Source of the DNA: Phyllobacteriaceae bacterium
Lineage (GTDB): Bacteria; Pseudomonadota; Alphaproteobacteria; Rhizobiales; Ancalomicrobiaceae
Direction of reading: 5' to 3'
DNA: 5,143 nt
Assembly (NCBI GenBank): GCA_012517025.1
Contig: JAAYVT010000100.1
Coordinates: forward strand, 1-5,143
Below, piece after piece: positions 1-5,143 of the stretch (position 1 is its first letter; every line of letters begins with the position of its first letter). The translations under genes and the position numbers were made by a program. Below the pieces are notes generated by a model that saw only the letters and a list, made by a program, of their open reading frames with translations, was not told where the DNA came from and did no database searches.

Positions 1-1604
1 ACCGCGTAGGCCTCGCCGAGCCGGTCGAAGCCGCGGTTGAAGCCCGAGGCGAGACCGTGGCCGAGGCGCCCGAGCAGACTCGTCTGCCCGCGCGGGTCGT
101 GCGGACGCAACAGCATCGCGGCGAGCGCCGGCGACAGGGTCAGCGAGTTGATCGCCGACAGAATCGTCGACACCGCGATGGTGACGGCGAACTGACGGTA
201 GAACTGCCCGGTGATGCCGGAGACGAAGGCGGTCGGCACGAACACCGCCGCGAGCACCAGCGCGATCGCGACGACGGCGGTGCCGACCTCGTCCATCGTG
301 GTGTGGGCGGCGTCGCGCGGCCGCATGCCCTCGCGGATGTTGCGCTCGACGTTCTCCACCACCACGATCGCGTCGTCGACGACGATGCCGATCGCCAGCA
401 CCAGACCGAACAGGGTGAGGTTGTTGAGCGAGTAGCCGAGCGCCTCGAGCACCGCGAAGGTGCCGATCAGCGACACCGGGATCGCCACCAGCGGGATGAT
501 CGCGGTGCGCCACGACTGCAGGAACACGATCACCACGATCACCACCAGGCCGACCGCCTCGAACAGCGTCTCGTAGACGCTGTCGACCGAGGCCTGGATG
601 TATTCGGTCGGATTGAAGCCGATGACGTAGGTCAGCCCCTGCGGGAAGTTGCGCGACAGCTCGCTCATCTGGTCGCGGATCTGCTTGGCGGCGGCGAGCG
701 CGTTGGTGCCCGGCCGCTGGAAGATGCCGATGTTGACCGCCGGCTTGCCGGAATAGGCCGAGACGTTGGTGTAGCTCTGCGCCCCGATCTCCACCCGCGC
801 GACGTCGCGAAGCCGCACCACGCGGCCGTCGGCGGTCGAGCGCACGATCACGTCCTCGAACTGCTTCGGGTTGTCGAAGCGGCCTTGCGTGCGCACCACC
901 ATCTCGAAGGCGTTGTCCTTCGGCGCCGGCTGCGCTCCGAGCGTGCCGCTCGACACTTGGACGTTCTGCGCCTTGACCGCCTGGACGACGTCGTCGGCGA
1001 CGAGGCCGAGGCCGGCGAGCTTCTCCGGATCGAGCCAGATGCGGAGCGAATAGAGCCGTTCGCCGAAGATCGTCACCTCGCCGACGCCGTCCAGACGCAA
1101 CAGCGGGTCGCGGACGTTGGCGCGGGCGTAGTTCGACACGTAGAGCGGATCGAGCGACCCGTCCGGCGAGAACATCGTCACCACCATCATGATGTCGGGC
1201 GACGATTTGTTGGTGGTGACGCCGGTCTGCTGTACCGCCTGCGGCAGGCGGGGCAGGGCGACGGCGACGCGGTTCTGCACCAGAACCTGCGCCTTGTTGA
1301 GGTCGGTGCCGAGCTTGAAGGTGATGGTCAGTGCCATCGAGCCGTCGGCGGAGGCGTAGGAGGACATGTAGAGCATGTCCTCGACGCCGTTGATCTGCTC
1401 CTCGAGCGGGGTGGAGACGGTGGCGGCCACCGTCTCGGCGTCGGCGCCGGGATAGTTGGCGCGCACCACGATGGTCGGCGGCGCGATCTCCGGATACTGC
1501 GACACCGGCAGCACCTCGAAGGCGACGAGGCCGACGATCACCATCAGGATCGAGACGACCGAGGCGAAGATCGGCCGACGGACGAAGAAGTGGGCGAAGC
1601 GCAT
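1..1604 (-). CDS. RND multidrug efflux pump, inner-membrane transporter (MexF/AcrB-like, HAE-1), 5' part only
   Basis: Proton-driven inner-membrane transporter that takes drugs or other amphiphiles from the periplasm and outer leaflet and passes them to an outer-membrane channel. The first 534 codons are present; AcrB-type pumps have about 1,040-1,060 residues, so roughly half lies beyond the window edge with no stop seen. The N terminus MRFAHFFVRRPIFASV is typical of the family. TM1 spans about residues 10-30, then the first porter-domain half (about 31-335), TM2 (345-363), TM3 (368-386), TM4 (394-415), TM5 (440-460) and TM6 (472-492), ending in the cytoplasmic linker before TM7. TM4 has the proton-relay pair D410-D411 in IVVDDAIVVVENVER, matching AcrB D407/D408. 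The ATG at 1604 is preceded by AGAGG eight bases upstream. It lies 13 bp after the adaptor stop codon, so the two are cotranscribed. Substrate cannot be read from the sequence. Family assignment is very secure; MexF-like rather than AcrB-like is inferred from the adaptor. Confidence 0.97.
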   Translation of the reverse strand, partial: MRFAHFFVRRPIFASVVSILMVIVGLVAFEVLPVSQYPEIAPPTIVVRANYPGADAETVAATVSTPLEEQINGVEDMLYMSSYASADGSMALTITFKLGTDLNKAQVLVQNRVAVALPRLPQAVQQTGVTTNKSSPDIMMVVTMFSPDGSLDPLYVSNYARANVRDPLLRLDGVGEVTIFGERLYSLRIWLDPEKLAGLGLVADDVVQAVKAQNVQVSSGTLGAQPAPKDNAFEMVVRTQGRFDNPKQFEDVIVRSTADGRVVRLRDVARVEIGAQSYTNVSAYSGKPAVNIGIFQRPGTNALAAAKQIRDQMSELSRNFPQGLTYVIGFNPTEYIQASVDSVYETLFEAVGLVVIVVIVFLQSWRTAIIPLVAIPVSLIGTFAVLEALGYSLNNLTLFGLVLAIGIVVDDAIVVVENVERNIREGMRPRDAAHTTMDEVGTAVVAIALVLAAVFVPTAFVSGITGQFYRQFAVTIAVSTILSAINSLTLSPALAAMLLRPHDPRGQTSLLGRLGHGLASGFNRGFDRLGEAYA

Positions 1605-1605
1605 G

Positions 1606-1617
1606 CGGCGGACCTCT
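1606..1617 (-). promoter_or_regulatory. Ribosome binding site of the RND pump gene
   Basis: AGAGG lies at 1617-1613, eight bases before the ATG at 1604 and immediately after the adaptor stop codon (1620-1618). The bases from 1616 to 1606 are identical to the initiation region of the adaptor gene. The close spacing makes translational coupling with the adaptor likely. Confidence 0.75.
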
Positions 1618-2790
1618 TCACTTCGCCGGCTGGGCGGTCGACGGCAGCGTGGTCGCCTTCGGCGTCACCTTCACTCCCGGCCGGATCCGCACGAGCCCGT
1701 TGATCACGATGGTCTCCGAGCCGTCGAGCCCGGAGCGCACCAGTCGGTAGCCGTCGATCTTGGGGCCGACCGTCACCGGCTTCGGCGTCACCGAGCCGTC
1801 CTCGGCGGCGAGATAGACGATGCGCCGGGTCTGATCCGAGGCGATTGCCTCGTCCGGCACCAGCACACCCTGCTTCGGACCGCCGACCGGGATGCGGACG
1901 CGGCCGAAGAGGCCGGGGGTCAGGAACAGGTCGCCGTTCGGCACCCGGGCGCGGAGACGCATCGTGCCGGAGGCTTGGTCGACCCGGTTGTCGACGAAGT
2001 CGATCACCGCCGCCCGCTTCGGCTCCGCCTCGTCGGAGGTGCCGACGGTCACCGCGGTGCCGACGAGCGAGCCCTTGGCGCCGCTCTCGGCGAGCGCCCG
2101 CTCGAGCGTCAGGAAGGTACCCTCGTCGAGTTCGAAGTAGAAGTCGATCGGATCGGCGGCGACGATGGTGGCGAGCGAGGTGTCGGCGGCGCCGACCAGC
2201 GTGCCCTCGGACACCAGCGCCCGCGACATCCGCCCGTCGAAGGGGGCGCGGATCTCGGTGAACTCGAGATTGAGGTCGGCCGCCTGCAACGCCGCCTTGT
2301 CGCCGGTCGAGCGGGCCTGCGCCTGCAGCAGCGCCTGCCGCCGCTGGTCGAAGGTCTGATCGGTGATGTTGCCGGTCTTCTGCAGCTGCAGGGCGCGATC
2401 GAGGTCCGATTGGGCGAACTGCAACGTGGTGTCGGAGACCGACACCGCGGCCTTGGCCTGATCGACCGCCGCCTTGTAGGGGCGCGGATCGACGGTGAAG
2501 AGCAGGTCGCCCTTCTTGACGAAGGCGCCGTCGGCGAAGCCGGCCGCGAGCAGATAGCCCGGCACCCGCGACTTGATCGTCACCGATTGGGTGGCGTCGA
2601 AGCGGCCGGTGAAGATCTGGGTCTCCTGCACCTCGCGGACGATCGGCTTGGCGACCGTCACCACCGGCCCGGCCGGCGGCCCGCCGGCGGGGGCGGTCTG
2701 GGCGGTCGAGGGAAGGGAGTGAACGAGGAGGAGAGCGGCGGCGGCGAGCGCCGCGCCGGCGGCGGTGAGACGGACGGCGGACACCCGCAT
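1618..2790 (-). CDS. RND efflux periplasmic adaptor (membrane fusion protein, MexE-like)
   Basis: Periplasmic adaptor that joins the RND pump encoded next to an outer-membrane channel. With the start chosen here it is 390 residues. Residues 1-30 form a Sec-type signal or anchor (MRVSAVRL, then an Ala/Leu-rich core). The first lipoyl half is about 62-105 (SRVPGY, FVKKGDLLFTVDPRPY), the alpha-hairpin 106-173 (Q/A-rich, TGNITDQTFDQRRQALLQAQ), the second lipoyl half 177-201 (FTEIRAPFDGRMSRALVSEG), the beta-barrel about 209-304 (VDNRVDQASGTMRLRA, LTPGLFGRVRI), and the membrane-proximal domain 305-377 (VLVPDEAI, GLVRIRPG). These blocks match MexE closely. There is no cysteine, so unlike MexE it cannot be lipidated. 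An in-frame ATG at 2853 would add 21 residues, but it has no Shine-Dalgarno and its codons run through the upstream hairpin. The ATG at 2790 has CGAGG seven bases before it and gives a clean signal peptide. No outer-membrane channel gene is in the window. Confidence 0.97.
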   Translation of the reverse strand: MRVSAVRLTAAGAALAAAALLLVHSLPSTAQTAPAGGPPAGPVVTVAKPIVREVQETQIFTGRFDATQSVTIKSRVPGYLLAAGFADGAFVKKGDLLFTVDPRPYKAAVDQAKAAVSVSDTTLQFAQSDLDRALQLQKTGNITDQTFDQRRQALLQAQARSTGDKAALQAADLNLEFTEIRAPFDGRMSRALVSEGTLVGAADTSLATIVAADPIDFYFELDEGTFLTLERALAESGAKGSLVGTAVTVGTSDEAEPKRAAVIDFVDNRVDQASGTMRLRARVPNGDLFLTPGLFGRVRIPVGGPKQGVLVPDEAIASDQTRRIVYLAAEDGSVTPKPVTVGPKIDGYRLVRSGLDGSETIVINGLVRIRPGVKVTPKATTLPSTAQPAK

Positions 2791-2801
2791 CGGCGGACCT
2801 C
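2791..2801 (-). promoter_or_regulatory. Ribosome binding site deciding the adaptor start
   Basis: GAGG lies at 2801-2798 with a seven-base spacer to the ATG at 2790. The 11 bases GAGGTCCGCCG directly before this start are repeated exactly before the pump start (1616-1606). The alternative upstream ATG at 2853 has no purine-rich sequence at the right distance, so this site fixes the start. Confidence 0.75.
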
Positions 2802-2808
2802 GGCTGAC

Positions 2809-2847
2809 GAGAAACGACACGAGGCCGGAGCGTCGCTCCGGCCTCGT
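2809..2847 (-). terminator. Rho-independent terminator after the chemoreceptor gene; possible leader hairpin of the efflux operon
   Basis: A perfect 13-bp inverted repeat (arms 2819-2831 and 2835-2847, arm ACGAGGCCGGAGC as read on the plus strand) encloses a three-base loop at 2832-2834. Read on the minus strand, the stem is followed by GTCGTTTCTC, a moderately U-rich tail, which fits an intrinsic terminator for the upstream PAS-chemoreceptor unit. It sits 74 bp after the chemoreceptor stop and 28 bp before the adaptor start. That closeness leaves almost no room for an efflux promoter downstream of it, so it may also lie in the efflux mRNA leader. Confidence 0.8.
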
Positions 2848-2920
2848 CACCATATCAGCATGAATACGGACTCCGCGTCACCTGTCGTCTGCGTCACGAA
2901 TCGGCGATGCGGGCGGCGGG
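2848..2920 (-). promoter_or_regulatory. Intergenic segment between chemoreceptor stop and hairpin; candidate site of the efflux operon promoter
   Basis: This AT-richer stretch holds no gene. If the adaptor-pump operon has its own promoter, it most probably lies here. The best fit I see is weak: GTGACG (2881-2876) followed 18 bases later by TGATAT (2857-2852), with 4/6 and 3/6 matches to the sigma-70 consensus. The heptamer GCGTCAC (plus-strand reading) occurs twice, at 2875-2881 and 2891-2897, sixteen bases apart centre to centre. Its last six bases occur again at 2845-2850 on the hairpin edge. These could be regulator half-sites, but chance is possible in such GC-rich DNA. No divergent regulator gene of the TetR or LysR type is in the window. 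Confidence 0.25.
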
Positions 2921-4534
2921 TCAGGCGGCCTCGGCCTGTCCGGCGATTTCGCGCAGCCGCTTCGCCGCGGCGGGGGTGAACTCGGCGATGGCGAATTCGA
3001 CGCCGATTCGTCCCTGTTCGATCCACCGCACCGTGGCGGGCAGCTCGATGCCGGGAACCCCGGACAGCGCCAGCCGCTCGCCGATGCGCACGGTGAGATC
3101 GCCGGCCTCGATCTGGGCGCCGGTCATCGACACGTCGACCACCATCCGCCGGGTCCGCCGACCGTCGGCGAAGATCACATCGGCCTCGTGTCCGGCCGGC
3201 ACGCGCGGTTCGCTGGCGAGCCGGCGGTCGAGCGGGCCGCGCCGGAGGCGGGCGAGGAAGTCGCGCACCGTCTCCGAGAGGCGTCCGCCTTCCGAGGTCA
3301 GGGTGTGTGAGGTGGCGAAGATGCCGCCGGCGAGTTCGGCGGTCGTGCGGGCGGTCGTGCCGATGCCGGAAATGTCGTCGGTGACCCGGCGCGAGCCGGC
3401 GAAGGCGTTGCCGACCGAGCGGGCGATCTCGCCGGTCGCCGCGATCTGCGCCTCGACCGAGCCGCGCATGGCGCTGGTGATGGCGTCGATCTCGGCGATG
3501 GTCTGGCCGATGCCGGTGATGCTCTCGACCGCCGCGCCGGTGGCGCTCTGCACTTCGGCGATGTGGCGGGAGATCTCGCCGGTCGCCTTGCCGGTCTGCT
3601 CGGCGAGCCCCTTGACCTCGGCGGCCACCACCGCGAAGCCGCGCCCGGCCTCGCCCGCCCGCGCCGCCTCGATGGTGGCGTTGAGGGCGAGGAGATTGGT
3701 CTGCGCCGCGATCTGGTCGATCAGGCCGATCACCACCCCGATCTTCTCCGCCGCCTGACTGAGGCCGGAGACGATGTGGCCGGTCTCCTCGGCGCGAGTG
3801 ACCGCGGTCCGGGCGATCGCCGCCGACCGCTCGACCTCCTCGCCGAGCCCGTGCGCCGACGCGGTCAGGCGCTCCGCCACGTCCGCAGCCTTCTGCACGT
3901 CGCCGGAGGCTTCCTGCGACGACCCGGCGACCGATCCGGCCCGCTTCTCGGTGTCGTCGGCGCCCTCGCTCACCGTGGTGGCGTTGTCGCCGAGTTCGAC
4001 GGCGGTCATGATCAGGTTGTCGACGATCGAGCCGATGGTGTCGGCGAAGTCCTCGGTCGACACGTCGAAGGCCTGCACCCGGCTCTGGATCGCCTGCGCC
4101 GCCTCGTTGATCGTCACCGAAGCGCGCAACAACGCGCCGTGCATGCCGTCGGGCAGGATGCGGCGCCAATAGTGATTGTGCCGGACCGCGTCCATCGCCG
4201 CGCTCGACTCGCGTACGAAGGCGTCGATGTGGTCGGCCATGTCGTTGATCGCCTCGGACAGTTCGCCGACCATGCCCCACTGGTCGTAGCAGGTGTCGCG
4301 CCGCTCGAAGTCGCCGCGCCCGAGCGCTTCGCAGACCACGATCGCCCGCTCCACCCCGGCGTGGACGTGCACGGCGACCCACAGGCCGGCGATCGCCGCC
4401 AACGCCGCCGTCGCCATCAGGCCGATCGCCACCCACGGCGACCCGAGCAAGATCGCCACCGTGGCGCCGGCGATCGCCGTCAGCCCGACGACGCCCGGAG
4501 CCAGGGCTTCAGAGCGAAAAGATGAGTTCGTCAT
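2921..4534 (-). CDS. Membrane chemoreceptor (MCP) with C-terminal PilZ domain, Aer/CetA-like transducer partner of the PAS protein
   Basis: Methyl-accepting chemotaxis transducer of 537 residues that should control CheA through CheW. Two membrane helices (about 12-32 and 35-56) are joined by only a few residues, so there is no periplasmic ligand-binding domain. A HAMP-like segment follows (57-107; GRGDFERRD, GELSEAINDM), then a second conserved-looking segment (108-146; AFVRES, HYWRRILPDGMHGALL, TINEA) that I take as a HAMP2-like part. The signalling coiled coil runs from about 165 to 430, with the CheA/CheW-contacting tip at 270-312 (LIDQIAAQTNLLALNATIEA, ARAGEAGRGFAVVAAEVKGL). A PilZ domain fills 436-525, with DVSMTGA at 467-473 and VRWIEQGRIGVEF. 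Typical PilZ R-x-x-x-R is absent; the nearest pair is R438-x5-R444. No CheR-binding pentapeptide ends the chain. The ATG at 4534 has GAAGG nine bases upstream and an in-frame TGA seven codons upstream, so the start is firm. It overlaps the PAS gene by 26 bp, which implies joint translation and function. Small or redox-type input via the PAS partner is inferred. Confidence 0.96.
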   Translation of the reverse strand: MTNSSFRSEALAPGVVGLTAIAGATVAILLGSPWVAIGLMATAALAAIAGLWVAVHVHAGVERAIVVCEALGRGDFERRDTCYDQWGMVGELSEAINDMADHIDAFVRESSAAMDAVRHNHYWRRILPDGMHGALLRASVTINEAAQAIQSRVQAFDVSTEDFADTIGSIVDNLIMTAVELGDNATTVSEGADDTEKRAGSVAGSSQEASGDVQKAADVAERLTASAHGLGEEVERSAAIARTAVTRAEETGHIVSGLSQAAEKIGVVIGLIDQIAAQTNLLALNATIEAARAGEAGRGFAVVAAEVKGLAEQTGKATGEISRHIAEVQSATGAAVESITGIGQTIAEIDAITSAMRGSVEAQIAATGEIARSVGNAFAGSRRVTDDISGIGTTARTTAELAGGIFATSHTLTSEGGRLSETVRDFLARLRRGPLDRRLASEPRVPAGHEADVIFADGRRTRRMVVDVSMTGAQIEAGDLTVRIGERLALSGVPGIELPATVRWIEQGRIGVEFAIAEFTPAAAKRLREIAGQAEAA

Positions 4535-5033
4535 AGCTGCTGGCCTTCGACTTCACGATGTCGATCATCTGGGCGTAGGAGGCGCGCAGCCCCTCCTTGG
4601 CGTTGGGATGCGAAGCTTCGGTCTGGAGCAGCGTCGCGTAGAGCGGCTCGATCACTTCGTGCACGACGCGCCGGTCCGGCACCCGTCGATTGGAGTGATA
4701 GCCGGTCACCGTGCCGGCGTCGTCGTAGGACGGGGTGACGTGGGCGAACACCCAATAGAAGTCGCCCGATCGCGCCATGTTCTTCACATAGGCGAAGACT
4801 TCCTTCTCCTCGCCGAGCCGGTCCCACAACAGCTTGAACACCGCCCTCGGCATGTCGGGATGGCGGATGATCGAATGCGGGGCCCCGGTCAACTCGCCGC
4901 GCGTGTAGCCGGCGATGCGCGAGAAGGTCCGGTTGGCATAGGTGATCCTGCCCTTGAGATCGGTCTTGGAGACGATGATCTCGTCGGAGCCGAAGGTGAT
5001 CTCGTGGCGTGTCGGACGAATCTGGGGAGCCAT
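4509..5033 (-). CDS. Stand-alone FAD-type PAS sensor protein (Aer-PAS/CetB-like)
   Basis: Soluble cytoplasmic PAS protein of 174 residues, predicted to bind FAD and report redox or electron-transport state to the chemoreceptor encoded next. Residues 15-118 form one PAS domain that aligns without gaps to E. coli Aer as I recall it. Shared are TDLKGRITYAN (24-34), GYTRGELTGAPH (42-53), RHPDMPRAVF (57-66), W70, KN at 84-85, and GDFYWV (90-95), followed by EPLY (129-132). Positions reported as important for FAD in Aer (N34, R57, H58, D60, F66, N85) are all kept; Aer W79 is V here. After the PAS comes a helical tail of about 40 residues ending YDELIFSL, with no membrane helix. The ATG at 5033 follows GGAGGAGG at 11 bases; an in-frame TAA lies 21 codons upstream with no ATG, GTG or TTG between, so the start is unambiguous. 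It is the first gene of the unit. CetB of Campylobacter is the functional model. Confidence 0.93.
   Translation of the reverse strand: MAPQIRPTRHEITFGSDEIIVSKTDLKGRITYANRTFSRIAGYTRGELTGAPHSIIRHPDMPRAVFKLLWDRLGEEKEVFAYVKNMARSGDFYWVFAHVTPSYDDAGTVTGYHSNRRVPDRRVVHEVIEPLYATLLQTEASHPNAKEGLRASYAQMIDIVKSKASSYDELIFSL
4544..4548 (-). promoter_or_regulatory. Internal ribosome binding site of the chemoreceptor gene inside the PAS gene
   Basis: GAAGG at 4548-4544, nine bases before the ATG at 4534, lies within the last codons of the PAS gene. Its presence supports independent initiation of the chemoreceptor, rather than synthesis only by frameshifting from the PAS reading frame. Confidence 0.6.
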
Positions 5034-5143
5034 GCGCTCGTCGGCCTCCTCCGGTTGAAGACTCTTCTTTCCACCAGAATGCGTTCGCCGGGGTTAATGA
5101 AGGATGTGCGCCCACCTAAGCGTTTTCACTCGAACGACACCAT
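5034..5143 (-). promoter_or_regulatory. Leader and likely promoter region of the PAS-chemoreceptor unit
   Basis: The segment has no coding potential and is much less GC-rich than the genes. It contains a strong Shine-Dalgarno GGAGGAGG (5052-5045) before the PAS start. A TTAACC hexamer (5097-5092) resembles a half-site of CtrA, a regulator of many alphaproteobacterial motility genes, but the second half at the expected spacing is missing. A short palindrome GAAGA-C-TCTTC lies at 5057-5067. I find no convincing sigma-70, sigma-28 or sigma-54 promoter pair, so the exact promoter is not assigned. Confidence 0.35.

Noticed and set aside
57..1703. 548-residue plus-strand open frame opposite the RND pump gene
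   Set aside because: Its product is an implausible His/Asp/Arg/Gly repeat-like string with no recognisable domain. It mirrors a clearly coding minus strand in GC-rich DNA, so it is an antisense shadow.
2791..2853. N-terminal extension of the adaptor from the ATG at 2853
   Set aside because: No Shine-Dalgarno before it. The extension places Arg-rich residues before the signal peptide, and its codons run through the terminator-like stem. Kept only as a possible leader reading frame.
1456..2979. 507-residue plus-strand open frame opposite the adaptor gene
   Set aside because: It is rich in Arg, Gly and Asp with no domain. It runs opposite the adaptor, the intergenic hairpin and parts of two other genes, so it is a shadow frame.
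2847..4436. 529-residue minus-strand frame overlapping the chemoreceptor in another phase
   Set aside because: The product is almost only Arg, Gly, Asp and His. The real frame at 2921-4534 shows unmistakable MCP and PilZ motifs.
5057..5067. Palindrome GAAGA-C-TCTTC in the PAS leader
   Set aside because: The one-base centre cannot form an RNA loop, and five-base arms are expected by chance; no regulator site is claimed.
4531..5115. 194-residue minus-strand frame over the PAS gene
   Set aside because: Wrong phase relative to the PAS domain, Arg/His-rich, and it runs through the leader and Shine-Dalgarno of the PAS gene.
5126..5143. ATG at the window edge on the minus strand (M-V-S-F-E-stop)
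   Set aside because: Five codons only, with no visible Shine-Dalgarno inside the window; nothing supports a leader peptide.
1..5143. CRISPR arrays, tRNA or rRNA genes, insertion sequences, phage genes
   Set aside because: I found no regularly spaced repeats, cloverleaf-like segments, transposase motifs or terminal inverted repeats; the window is ordinary tightly packed coding DNA.

Overview
The window is a compact, very GC-rich stretch read entirely from the minus strand. GC-rich codon use, an inner-membrane/periplasmic efflux pair of the proteobacterial HAE-1 type, and a chemoreceptor with a C-terminal PilZ domain together suggest a motile Gram-negative alphaproteobacterium. I cannot name the genus from sequence alone.

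Two transcription units follow one another, listed here in direction of transcription from high to low coordinate. Unit 1 begins with a short leader (5034-5143). Next is a 174-residue stand-alone PAS protein (5033-4509) that aligns residue for residue with the FAD-binding PAS domain of the aerotaxis sensor Aer. It overlaps by 26 bp a 537-residue chemoreceptor (4534-2921) with two membrane helices, almost no periplasmic part, a HAMP-like region, a canonical signalling tip and a PilZ domain at the C terminus. A strong 13-bp hairpin with a U-rich tail (2847-2809) closes the unit. Unit 2 is a MexE-type periplasmic adaptor (2790-1618), followed after 13 bp by the N-terminal half of a MexF/AcrB-type RND pump (1604 to the window edge). 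There is no stretch above 300 bases without a gene.

The most interesting content is unit 1. It looks like Aer cut in two: the redox-sensing PAS domain is a soluble protein and the membrane transducer is a separate chain, as in CetB/CetA of Campylobacter jejuni. The transducer additionally carries a PilZ domain, so cellular redox/energy state (through PAS-FAD) and possibly c-di-GMP (through PilZ) would meet on one receptor and be passed to CheA/CheW. The PilZ domain keeps its D-x-S-x-x-G motif but lacks a correctly spaced R-x-x-x-R, so c-di-GMP binding is uncertain.

The second point of interest is the junction between the units. The hairpin ends only about 28 bases upstream of the adaptor start codon. 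The efflux operon therefore either depends on read-through, or has a promoter upstream of the hairpin so that the hairpin lies in its 5' leader.
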